Source of the DNA: Treponema sp.
GTDB lineage: Bacteria; Spirochaetota; Spirochaetia; Treponematales; Breznakiellaceae
Length of the DNA stretch: 6,599 bases
Direction of reading: 5' to 3'
Assembly: GCA_031268245.1 (NCBI GenBank)
Contig: JAIRXN010000058.1
Location: 1-6,599, forward strand
Shown: one piece after another, positions 1-5,896 of the stretch
Layout: each line of letters begins with the position of its first letter
How positions within the stretch are numbered: the stretch's first letter is position 1
Position numbers and translations under genes: made by a program
The notes under the pieces: model-generated
Told to the model about the DNA's origin: nothing
The model's database searches: none
What the model saw: only the letters and a program-made list of their open reading frames with translations

Positions 1-6
1 TCATTC

Positions 7-1644
7 TTACTCTATACCCGCTGAACCGGTATTCATCGAATTCAGGAATGCTTCATTATTCTTGGATTTCTTCATCTTGTCAACCAGGAGTTCGATGATC
101 TCGATGTCGTCCATGGGGTTAATAACCTTGCGGAGTATCCAAATCTTCTGCAGTTCTTTCTCGGAAAGAAGGAGTTCCTCTTTCCGGGTACCCGACTTCT
201 TGATATTGATAGACGGGAAGAGTCTGCGGTCGGAAATACGCCGGTCAAGGTTGATTTCCAGGTTACCCGTTCCCTTGAACTCTTCAAAGATAACTTCATC
301 CATACGGCTGCCGGTCTCGATGAGCGCGGTGGAAATAATCGTAAGGCTGCCGCCTTCCTCAATATTCCTGGCTGCACCGAAAAAACGCTTGGGCTTATGG
401 AGGGCATTGGAGTCAACGCCGCCTGAAAGGATCTTGCCGCTGGTGGGCACGGTCTGGTTATAGGCCCGGGCCAGCCTGGTGATGGAGTCAAGGAGGATCA
501 CTACGTCTTTCTTGTGTTCAACGAGGCGCTTGGCCTTCTCCAAAACCATTTCGGTAACCTGCACATGCCTTGTGGCCTGCTCATCAAAGGTTGAAGAAAT
601 CACCTCAGCCCGGACAGTCCGTTCCATGTCGGTTACTTCCTCCGGCCGTTCATCGATGAGGAGCACGATAAGGTACACCTCAGGATGATTCTTGGTGATT
701 GCATTGGCTATCTTCTGCATCATAATCGTCTTTCCCGTCCGGGGAGGCGCCACTATCAGGGCCCGCTGGCCCTTACCGATGGGGCAGAAGAGGTTGATGA
801 TTCGCTCGGACACGCCCTCCGTGATGGTTTCCAGATCGAGTTTCTCATTGGGATACAGGGGGGTAAGATTGTCAAACGGAATACGGTTCTGGGCCACCGT
901 CGGATCGTCGTAGTTTACCGTCTCCACCCGGAGCATGGCGAAGAAACGTTCCCCTTCCTTGGGGCTGCGAATCTGGCCGTAGACTGTATCCCCTGTTTTA
1001 AGGGCAAAGAGCCGGATCTGGCTGGGGCTTATGTAGATGTCGTCGGGGCCGGGAAGGTAGGAATTCTGAGGGCTCCGCAGGAAACCATAGCCGTCGGGAA
1101 GGATTTCCAGTGAACCGTAGGCATAGATAATGCCTCCCCGTTCCGTATGGGCCTTGAGAATCAAAAAAACGATCTCCTGCTTCTTGAGGGCTACCATATC
1201 CTCATGAGAAATGTTGTAAGCCGTGGCAAGCTCCCGGAGGTCCACCATGTTGAGCCTGATCAATTCATTGATAACCAGCCGGGGTTTGCCGGAATCTTCA
1301 CCGGGCCGGGGCTCGGGACGGCCGTAGATATATGGCATGGAAGGCAGATGCACCGGCGGCATTGCGGACATGGGCGGGGCTGCGGATTGATGAACCGCCG
1401 CCGCGGGCATCGCCTGAGACGCCTGACCCGGGAAAGCCGCCGCCTGACTTTCCCCTCCCTCCTGGGAACCGTAATACCGGGGACGCCCCGGGCCGCGGCG
1501 GGTGCGGACTACAACCTTGCCGGAGTCGTTTTCTTCCTGCGATTCCGCCATTGATTGAACAGTTCCTTCTTTTTCCTGTTCAAAATCCAACATTTCTTCA
1601 CTCATTTGAATCCTGGGCTTTCTGCCCTTCCTGACTAATGCCAT
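7..1644 (-). CDS. rho: Transcription termination factor Rho with long N-terminal extension
   Basis: Rho is a hexameric RNA-dependent ATPase/helicase that loads on nascent RNA and releases RNA polymerase. The 545-residue protein has a recognisable Rho core from about residue 122: an N-terminal helical part with LVINELIRLNMVDLRELA, then the cold-shock-like RNA-binding domain with DGYGFLR at 184-190 and DDIYISPSQIR at 201-211. The ATPase domain has Walker A PPRTGKT (300-306), DERPEEV (331-337) with the likely catalytic glutamate, Walker B VVILLDS (381-387), the Q-loop region SGKILSGGVDSNALH (402-416) and SGTRKEELL (484-492). E. coli Rho is 419 residues; the excess is residues 1-121, which are charged and then Ala/Pro/Met/Gln/Ser-rich, with an AT-hook-like RRGPGRPR at 49-56. 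The ATG at 1644 is supported by AGGTGG seven bases upstream. It lies 53 bases after pncC, so it may be the last gene of the cluster or have its own control. Identity is certain; the role of the extension is unknown. Confidence 0.98.
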   Translation of the reverse strand: MALVRKGRKPRIQMSEEMLDFEQEKEGTVQSMAESQEENDSGKVVVRTRRGPGRPRYYGSQEGGESQAAAFPGQASQAMPAAAVHQSAAPPMSAMPPVHLPSMPYIYGRPEPRPGEDSGKPRLVINELIRLNMVDLRELATAYNISHEDMVALKKQEIVFLILKAHTERGGIIYAYGSLEILPDGYGFLRSPQNSYLPGPDDIYISPSQIRLFALKTGDTVYGQIRSPKEGERFFAMLRVETVNYDDPTVAQNRIPFDNLTPLYPNEKLDLETITEGVSERIINLFCPIGKGQRALIVAPPRTGKTIMMQKIANAITKNHPEVYLIVLLIDERPEEVTDMERTVRAEVISSTFDEQATRHVQVTEMVLEKAKRLVEHKKDVVILLDSITRLARAYNQTVPTSGKILSGGVDSNALHKPKRFFGAARNIEEGGSLTIISTALIETGSRMDEVIFEEFKGTGNLEINLDRRISDRRLFPSINIKKSGTRKEELLLSEKELQKIWILRKVINPMDDIEIIELLVDKMKKSKNNEAFLNSMNTGSAGIE

Positions 1645-1651
1645 TCATTAA

Positions 1652-1657
1652 CCACCT
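1652..1657 (-). promoter_or_regulatory. Ribosome binding site of rho (AGGTGG)
   Basis: Read on the minus strand, AGGTGG lies seven bases before the rho ATG at 1644. It fixes that start over an out-of-frame ATG at 1648-1646. Its first base (1657) is also the last base of the hairpin arm at 1657-1663, so folding of the leader could affect how accessible it is. Confidence 0.75.
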
Positions 1658-1685
1658 ATGGATTGTTAGATAGTGTCTATCCATA
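1657..1685 (-). promoter_or_regulatory. Two competing hairpins in the rho leader
   Basis: The 53-base pncC-rho gap can fold in two ways on the minus-strand RNA. Form B pairs TATGGAT (1685-1679) with ATCCATA (1663-1657), 7 bp with a 15-base loop, ending on the first base of the rho ribosome site. Form A pairs 1683-1677 with 1673-1667 (GATAG-ACA-CTATC, plus one G-U and one T-A pair) around a 3-base loop. Both use bases 1679-1683, so they exclude each other. Neither is followed by a T tract, so neither looks like an intrinsic terminator. E. coli rho is autoregulated through its leader, which makes control here plausible. The stems are short and chance is not excluded. Confidence 0.35.
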
Positions 1686-1697
1686 AAGCCGGTTACT

Positions 1698-2183
1698 TTA
1701 CGAACAGAACTTTGTATTTATTCGAACCAACAATGCCCGGATTACTTCTTCTGCGGCAGCGGAACGGACAGCATTCCGGTCTCCGGTAAAACGGAAAACC
1801 GAAACCCCGCTTTCCCCGCCCCGCAGGGCAGTAGCAATCCATACGGCGCCTACCGGTGTTGCCGAACCGTCGCCCTCAGGACCGGCAAGTCCTGTTACCG
1901 CCGCAGCCAGATCCGCTCCGCTTTCCGCAAGAGCGCTTTCCGCCATGGCCAGGGCTGTTTCCCGGCTAACCGCACCATTTGCATTGATTTTTTTTATATC
2001 AAGACCCAGCATCCGGGCCTTTGCTTCCACCGTATACGTTACAAAAGAACCCCAGAACACCTTCGAGGCTCCGGGAACTTCTGCAATCAAATTTGCAGCA
2101 AGACCTGCGGTACAGGATTCGGCCAGAACCGCCCGCAAGGACAGGGCAGTGAGCCGTTTTACCAGCTCCGCCGCATTATCCAT
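1698..2183 (-). CDS. pncC: Nicotinamide-nucleotide amidohydrolase PncC (stand-alone CinA C-terminal domain)
   Basis: The enzyme deamidates nicotinamide mononucleotide to nicotinate mononucleotide, recycling the NMN that bacterial DNA ligase releases, in the cytoplasm. The 161 residues form a single CinA C-terminal domain without the N-terminal molybdopterin-binding-like part of full CinA, and about 160 residues is normal for stand-alone PncC. Visible family motifs are AESCTAG (21-27, with the candidate catalytic Ser23; many relatives have SCTGG), FVTYTVEAK (47-55, with a conserved Lys55), NGAVS (69-73), TGLAGPEG (97-104), PVGAVW (110-115) and GDRNAVR (134-140). The ATG at 2183 overlaps the 3' end of the bactofilin gene by 8 bases (ATGGATAA), which suggests translational coupling. 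The nearest Shine-Dalgarno-like GGAG is about 13 bases upstream, so coupling may matter. The annotation CinA-family protein would also be correct. Confidence 0.93.
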   Translation of the reverse strand: MDNAAELVKRLTALSLRAVLAESCTAGLAANLIAEVPGASKVFWGSFVTYTVEAKARMLGLDIKKINANGAVSRETALAMAESALAESGADLAAAVTGLAGPEGDGSATPVGAVWIATALRGGESGVSVFRFTGDRNAVRSAAAEEVIRALLVRINTKFCS

Positions 2184-2607
2184 GGTTTCTCTGCAACTCC
2201 GCCTTTATTTCTGCCGTAGGTCTCGAAAAAATTTCTACTTCACTCCGATCCAGACCGGTCATACTGCATTGGCCGTCAAACTGTACCCCGTCGGCTATGC
2301 GAAGCCGGGCCGCCTTTACATCGCCGTGTACCACTGCACCGCTCATCATATCGATCTTGTCAACCGCATGAACAGCGCCTATCACCGTCCCGTACACGGT
2401 AAGGGAACTTACCGAAATAGGGCTTGCCTCTACATAGGCTCCCTTGTCCACAATAAGGGCGCCGGTGGCTTCGATACTCCCCCGGAATCTGCCCTGAATC
2501 CGCAATGTTTCCTTAAAACGAAGCGCCCCGTCAAAATTGGTTGTATTCCCCAGGATCACCACCGGGGAATTTTCACCTTTTCTGTCTTTCTTTTCGGTCA
2601 TTGCCAT
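2176..2607 (-). CDS. Bactofilin (polymer-forming cytoskeletal protein)
   Basis: Bactofilins polymerise without nucleotide into filaments that organise cell-wall and envelope machinery. In Leptospira a bactofilin is needed for normal helical shape. The 143-residue product has a short charged N-terminus (MAMTEKKDRKGENS) and then the right-handed beta-helix core from about 16 to 120: VVILGNTTNFDGALRF, then the typical LRIQGRFRGSIEATGALIV pattern, with short strands ending in glycines (GTVIG, GDVKAARLRIADG). A charged tail, 121-143, follows. I chose the ATG at 2607, four bases after the stop of the receiver gene, with a GAGG-type site 12 bases upstream. The frame stays open to 2703, but those 32 residues are arginine-rich, overlap the receiver gene and do not look like bactofilin. 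A second ATG at 2601 is possible. No membrane segment is visible, so it is probably cytoplasmic and lies on the inner face of the membrane. Confidence 0.92.
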   Translation of the reverse strand: MAMTEKKDRKGENSPVVILGNTTNFDGALRFKETLRIQGRFRGSIEATGALIVDKGAYVEASPISVSSLTVYGTVIGAVHAVDKIDMMSGAVVHGDVKAARLRIADGVQFDGQCSMTGLDRSEVEIFSRPTAEIKAELQRNHG

Positions 2608-2611
2608 TAAG

Positions 2612-3319
2612 CTACTGAACCTCACCCTGATGGAGGAATTTCCGTATCTGGGTCTCAAGCACCGTAAGGCTGGTCTCGTTCTTTTTAAGATCCTCCCACT
2701 CACTGATGGTCTCTTCTATCCGGGCGTCCAGTTCCGCAATATGTTTGCGCACCGCCAGAGTCTTTTCCGAAATCTGCCCTACCCGTTCCTTTATGGCCTC
2801 AGGATTGTCTTTTACCACGGCGATGAGTTCATCAAGGCCGTCGATACTCTTCACAAAACGTACCAGAGTATTTTTTATATCGGTATTGAGTTCTTCCGCC
2901 AGGGAAAGCCTGGATTCCCGCACCGCAATCTGGGCAAAAAGTTCCCGGTTCCGCAATACCGCCTTGATCCGCGCCAAAACTTCGGAAAAATTAAAAGGCT
3001 TGGTGATATAGTCGTCAATACCCAGTTCAAAACCGGCAACCTTGTCCTTTACATCATCCAGGGCGGAAAACATGATGATGGGAATCGAAGCGTACTTTTC
3101 ATCGTTTTTCAGAATTTTGGTCAGTTCCCAGCCGGACATCCGGGGCATAATATTATCGAGAAGTATCAGATCCGGATAGAAACGCTTGAGGCTCTCCAAA
3201 GCCTCCACACCATCCTTCGCCTCTTCAACAGTAAAACCTAATTTGGAAAGCATAACTTCAAAGAACTCAAGGTTGAGCTTTTCATCATCCACTATGAGTA
3301 TCTTTTTTCGGGTATCCAT
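2612..3319 (-). CDS. Response regulator: receiver domain plus C-terminal coiled coil
   Basis: The 235-residue product starts with a complete CheY-like receiver domain (about 5-122): acidic pocket DDE (11-13), phospho-acceptor Asp55 in LILLDNIMP, Ser85 in MFSAL, Tyr104 in DDYITKPF and Lys107. All phosphotransfer residues are present, so it should be phosphorylated by a histidine kinase encoded elsewhere. The remaining ~110 residues are charged and strongly helical, with probable coiled coil (IKERVGQISEKTLAVRKHIAELDARIEETISEWEDL). There is no helix-turn-helix, GGDEF, EAL or HD motif, so output is probably by protein-protein contact. The ATG at 3319 is preferred because AAGGA lies eight bases before it; the ATG at 3328 (three residues longer, MDVMDT) has no such site. 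It follows lnt closely and is four bases before bactofilin, which suggests linked function. The partner is not known. Confidence 0.9.
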   Translation of the reverse strand: MDTRKKILIVDDEKLNLEFFEVMLSKLGFTVEEAKDGVEALESLKRFYPDLILLDNIMPRMSGWELTKILKNDEKYASIPIIMFSALDDVKDKVAGFELGIDDYITKPFNFSEVLARIKAVLRNRELFAQIAVRESRLSLAEELNTDIKNTLVRFVKSIDGLDELIAVVKDNPEAIKERVGQISEKTLAVRKHIAELDARIEETISEWEDLKKNETSLTVLETQIRKFLHQGEVQ

Positions 3320-3330
3320 CACATCCATCC

Positions 3331-5010
3331 TTACATAAGATCGTGAGAAGGGAAGATTTTTCGTACTAGAAACAGTATACGACGAAACAGTCCGATGGTC
3401 AACAGGATCAGGGCTATACCCGCAAAAAAGATTCCCAGATAGTCCCCGTGCGGGGTATAGAGGGTGTCTTTATCGTTGACCAGGGGCAGAGAAACGGTAA
3501 TCCAGGCTTCTTCAAAGGGAGGCGCCATTGCCAGGATTCTGCCCGAAGGATCCAGGCCGCAGGTCTGGCCGGAAGCAGTTGAACGGGCCATAGAACGCCG
3601 GTTTTCCACCGCCCGGAACACTGCCATGGAAAGATGCTGGTTCTGGGCCGGAAGGCTGGCAGACCATGCGTCGTTGGAGAGGTTTACGATTAGATCCGCA
3701 CCGCCCTGCACAAAGAGCCGGGAGAGATAGCCGAAGGAATCCTCAAAACAGATCGGACTTGAAAAGGTAAAGCCGGGCCTCTCTCCTCTTGCGGGAATGG
3801 AAAAAACCGTGGTCTCTTTTCCCTTCTCCCAAAAATGGGTATCGGCATTTATCAGGGCATTGTAGATCCAGGGGAGCTGCCTTTCATAGGGAAAATGTTC
3901 GGTAAAGGGTACCAGATGGAGTTTCCGGTAACGTGTGGTAAGCTTCCCCTTCTCAAAGAGGAGTACTCCGTTGTAATCCACCCGGTAGTCCTCTTCCATC
4001 CTGGGGTTGAGTACAGGATCTTTAACCGCATCGTCGTTACCGATAAGGAAGGGAACATCCTGCCTTGCAAGATAATTCAAAAGCTCTTTTATCAGATCCC
4101 AGGAAGAGGGATCGTCCCTGTAGGTTTCATGCCAGTAGATCCGGGGGACAAAGGCGGTTTCGGACCATACCACAAGATCGGGCTTCATCTCTGCGGAGAG
4201 GGCCTCATCGGAAAGGCGGCGGAGAACCTGATAGTTCTGCCTGTACTCTTCAATACCGCCCCGCCAGGGATCGGTGTTATGCTGCACCAACGCAATATTG
4301 ACCTGAGGATACGATGAAAAATCCGCAGGTCTCGTAAAACCGTAGACCAGAGCCGCCGCAAGGAACAGGGCCCAGAGAGAAACGGAAATCCATTCCCGAA
4401 AGAAAAAATCCCGCAGGGAACCGCATAATCCGGCAAAACCGCCTTCAAAATTCCATTTTTTAAGGGCTCCGCCCAGCCACACGGAGGGGAAAACAACCAA
4501 AGCGGAGACTCCCCAGACCCCGCAGACAGAGGCAATCTGAATCAGCGGGATGACAGTCCACTGAGAGTAGCCTGAAATACCGTAAGGATAGCCCAAAAAG
4601 CCTTTTGTCCGGAGGTATTCATAGGCAAGCCAGATAAAAAACTGGACAAGCCAGGCTTTTTTGTCAAAAATCATCTCCGCCAGCTTGAGAAAACCAAAGA
4701 GCAAGGCCAGATACACCAGATATATGAGCCCCACGATAAGCCCTGCCAGAGGATGAAAGACGCTGAGCCAGTAATTAAAGAGACCATAGGCGCTGTAACC
4801 GTAGAGAGCGCCCCAGAGGATAGCGGCGCCCAGCCCTACCCGGCTTATCAGAAGAAAAACCGGTACATAGGCAATCCAGGCCAACAGGGGAATGCCTTTT
4901 TCGACGAGAAGATTGGGGAATGACGCCGCAAAAAGGAGAGAAGCGACGATCATAAGCGCCAGATTGACCATCTGGGCTATAAGGAAACTGTGTCTTTTAC
5001 CGGCCTTCAT
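3331..5010 (-). CDS. lnt: Apolipoprotein N-acyltransferase
   Basis: Lnt carries out the last step of lipoprotein maturation, transferring an acyl chain from phospholipid to the amino group of the lipid-modified cysteine on the outer face of the inner membrane. From the ATG at 5010 the product is 559 residues, a little longer than the usual 510-530. Hydrophobic segments lie at about 14-31, 39-56, 62-82, 88-108, 120-133, 154-174 and 207-225. The nitrilase-like domain (about 237-505) carries the expected triad: Glu284 in VVWSETA, Lys363 in YRKLHLVPF and Cys421 in SSPICFED. A final membrane segment is at 523-544. The start is uncertain. The ATG at 5010 overlaps the end of HU by 14 bases and gives a basic MKAGKRH before the first membrane helix. 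The ATG at 5070 would add 20 basic residues and overlap HU further, and neither has a strong ribosome site. Spirochaetes are rich in lipoproteins, so the gene is probably important here. Confidence 0.95.
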   Translation of the reverse strand: MKAGKRHSFLIAQMVNLALMIVASLLFAASFPNLLVEKGIPLLAWIAYVPVFLLISRVGLGAAILWGALYGYSAYGLFNYWLSVFHPLAGLIVGLIYLVYLALLFGFLKLAEMIFDKKAWLVQFFIWLAYEYLRTKGFLGYPYGISGYSQWTVIPLIQIASVCGVWGVSALVVFPSVWLGGALKKWNFEGGFAGLCGSLRDFFFREWISVSLWALFLAAALVYGFTRPADFSSYPQVNIALVQHNTDPWRGGIEEYRQNYQVLRRLSDEALSAEMKPDLVVWSETAFVPRIYWHETYRDDPSSWDLIKELLNYLARQDVPFLIGNDDAVKDPVLNPRMEEDYRVDYNGVLLFEKGKLTTRYRKLHLVPFTEHFPYERQLPWIYNALINADTHFWEKGKETTVFSIPARGERPGFTFSSPICFEDSFGYLSRLFVQGGADLIVNLSNDAWSASLPAQNQHLSMAVFRAVENRRSMARSTASGQTCGLDPSGRILAMAPPFEEAWITVSLPLVNDKDTLYTPHGDYLGIFFAGIALILLTIGLFRRILFLVRKIFPSHDLM

Positions 5011-5422
5011 TTTCAGCTTTATCCGAATGATCTTGCGCCTGTCTTTCCGAAGCGAATTCGGAGGAGGCATAATCCGGTTCCGCAGCCGCAAACGAAGCCG
5101 TGAAAGCGCTCTCAGGATACTCGGGCGCCAAATTCCATACCTCCTGTTTCAATTCCTGCCCGGGCCTGAAAGAAACAATACCATGAGAATGAACGGTAAA
5201 AAGCTCTCCGGTTTTGGGATTTCTCGCTTCCTTACGACCCTTACGCACCCTGATTTCAAAAGTACCGAATTTCCGTAATTCAATTACCCAGCGCTGCACG
5301 AGAGCCTCTTTCAGCTCATTAATAAAAAGATCAATGATATTTCGTATCTCGCTGCGGTTTATACCGGTCTTGTCATAAATTGAATCGACAATTTCCGCTT
5401 TGGTATACTTTCCCGCCGCCAC
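4997..5422 (-). CDS. HU/IHF-family DNA-binding protein with acidic C-terminal tail
   Basis: HU-type proteins are dimers that bend DNA and organise the nucleoid. Residues 5-97 fit the family: helical N-terminus YTKAEIVDSIYDKTGINRSEIRNIIDLFINELKEAL, then beta region VIELRKFGTFEIRVRKGRKEARNPKTGE, with the DNA-contacting NPKTGE loop at 68-73, and VSFRPGQELKQEV at 83-95. The NPKTGE tip has the proline that intercalates in HU and IHF. The protein is 141 residues against about 90 in typical HU; residues 98-141 are an extra tail rich in Ala, Ser and Glu, without a lysine-rich character. The start is a GTG at 5422: no internal ATG exists, the in-frame stop upstream is that of rpsT, and GGGGG lies five bases before it. 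It begins 18 bases after rpsT and its 3' end overlaps lnt. HU versus IHF-like cannot be settled by reading. Confidence 0.93.
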   Translation of the reverse strand: MAAGKYTKAEIVDSIYDKTGINRSEIRNIIDLFINELKEALVQRWVIELRKFGTFEIRVRKGRKEARNPKTGELFTVHSHGIVSFRPGQELKQEVWNLAPEYPESAFTASFAAAEPDYASSEFASERQAQDHSDKAENEGR

Positions 5423-5427
5423 AGAAG

Positions 5428-5432
5428 CCCCC
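5428..5432 (-). promoter_or_regulatory. GGGGG ribosome binding site before the GTG start of HU
   Basis: A run of five G on the minus strand lies five bases before the GTG at 5422, inside the 18-base rpsT-HU gap. It can pair with the CCUCC anti-Shine-Dalgarno through one G-U pair. Its arrangement matches that of rpsT (5719-5723), which supports both non-ATG starts. Confidence 0.55.
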
Positions 5433-5440
5433 GGTGGATA

Positions 5441-5713
5441 TCAGGCTGTCTTTATAGAATTAAAAAGCCGCTGCATTCTGGATTTCTTGCGGGCCGCCGA
5501 ATTCTTTTTGATAATGCCTTTCCCGGCAGCAGTATCGATCCGCTTGATCATATCCTTCAATGCCGCTTCGGCCTCCCCCGTATCTTTCTTCCGGGCGGAA
5601 GCCACGAACTTTTTTACACTCGTCCTGACGGCGCTTTTTACCGCCTTGTTCCTGAGCCGGCGCTCTTCGCTTTGCCGGTGACGCTTTTCAGCAGAACTCT
5701 TTTTAGCCGCCAA
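5441..5713 (-). CDS. rpsT: Small ribosomal subunit protein bS20
   Basis: bS20 binds 16S rRNA in the body of the 30S subunit. From the TTG at 5713 it is 90 residues (MAAKKSSAEKRHRQSEERRL...), basic throughout, with the family's AKK near the N-terminus, a long helical RNKAVKSAVRTSVKKFV, and the conserved C-terminal pattern KGIIKKNSAARKKSRMQR. Length and charge agree with bS20 (about 85-95). The start choice rests on GGGGG five bases before the TTG at 5713, and the resulting MAAKK fits family N-termini; the frame extends to another TTG at 5725, which would add MGVI with no ribosome site. No ATG start is available. The downstream HU gene begins 18 bases later. The 183 bases upstream hold palindromes and a TATAAT (5725-5730) too close to the start to be a convincing promoter. 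In E. coli S20 represses its own translation, so autoregulation is possible but not shown here. Confidence 0.93.
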   Translation of the reverse strand: MAAKKSSAEKRHRQSEERRLRNKAVKSAVRTSVKKFVASARKKDTGEAEAALKDMIKRIDTAAGKGIIKKNSAARKKSRMQRLFNSIKTA

Positions 5714-5718
5714 AATAA

Positions 5719-5723
5719 CCCCC
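5719..5723 (-). promoter_or_regulatory. GGGGG ribosome binding site before the TTG start of rpsT
   Basis: Five G residues on the minus strand lie exactly five bases before the TTG at 5713. The same motif and spacing precede the GTG of HU. This favours the TTG at 5713 over the in-frame TTG at 5725, which overlaps the region just upstream of the G run. Confidence 0.55.
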
Positions 5724-5744
5724 AATTATACAAATTAAATAGTG

Positions 5745-5780
5745 AATTTCTGCAAAACCCGGGCGAATTTTACAGAAGTT
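5745..5780. repeat. Palindrome 1 of the rpsT leader (AATTTCTGCAAAA / TTTTACAGAAGTT)
   Basis: The arms at 5745-5757 and 5768-5780 pair over 13 positions, 11 of them Watson-Crick; the other two are G-U or A-C according to the strand transcribed. The loop is CCCGGGCGAA. On minus-strand RNA it would form a long hairpin ending about 30 bases before the rpsT start. No T run follows, so it is not an obvious terminator. It shares TTTTGCAG with the next palindrome, so it may belong to a dispersed intergenic repeat family. That idea needs a genome comparison. Confidence 0.6.
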
Positions 5781-5782
5781 CC

Positions 5783-5816
5783 TGCAGTTTTTCACCCTAC
5801 GGGCTGCAAAACTACA
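5783..5816. repeat. Palindrome 2 of the rpsT leader (TGCAGTTTT / AAAACTACA)
   Basis: The arms at 5783-5791 and 5808-5816 pair over 9 positions, one of them not Watson-Crick. The loop contains a second small inverted repeat (CCC-TAC-GGG on the plus strand) that could extend the stem after a mismatch. It follows palindrome 1 after two bases, forming part of a run of palindromes. Confidence 0.55.
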
Positions 5817-5822
5817 TTTTTT

Positions 5823-5854
5823 AGAGCTTGCTCTTTCAAAACTGAAGTTTTGAA
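5823..5854. repeat. Palindromes 3 and 4 of the rpsT leader, adjacent
   Basis: Two inverted repeats abut without a gap. AGAGC-TT-GCTCT lies at 5823-5834. TTCAAAAC-TGAA-GTTTTGAA lies at 5835-5854, a perfect 8-bp stem with a 4-base loop. On the minus strand they come first after the zinc-ribbon gene (its stop is at 5897). The second stem is AT-rich and no T tract follows on either strand beyond a short run at 5816-5822, so a terminator function for the zinc-ribbon gene is weakly supported. Confidence 0.6.
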
Positions 5855-5896
5855 CAGCCTCTGTGTCCTCGTTATAGACAGACCCTGGATAAACAA

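Noticed and set aside
685..1113. 142-residue plus-strand frame antisense to rho
   Set aside because: It lies wholly within the rho gene, has no domain pattern and no convincing ribosome site; the rho frame is unmistakable.
1945..2610. 221-residue plus-strand frame across pncC and bactofilin
   Set aside because: It is antisense to two clearly identified genes and shows no recognisable protein family.
2608..2703. 32-residue N-terminal extension of bactofilin
   Set aside because: It is arginine-rich, overlaps the end of the receiver gene, and is unlike the family; the ATG at 2607 gives a normal bactofilin.
2537..3241. 234-residue plus-strand frame antisense to the receiver gene
   Set aside because: Length alone is not evidence; the opposite strand encodes a full receiver domain with all key residues.
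3835..4317. 160-residue plus-strand frame inside lnt
   Set aside because: It is antisense to the catalytic nitrilase-like domain of Lnt, whose triad is intact.
5725..5730. TATAAT on the minus strand as a promoter for rpsT
   Set aside because: It is a perfect -10 box, but a start about seven bases downstream would fall inside or beyond the GGGGG ribosome site, and the best -35 (TTGCAG) is 19 bases away. It is probably chance in an AT-rich spacer.
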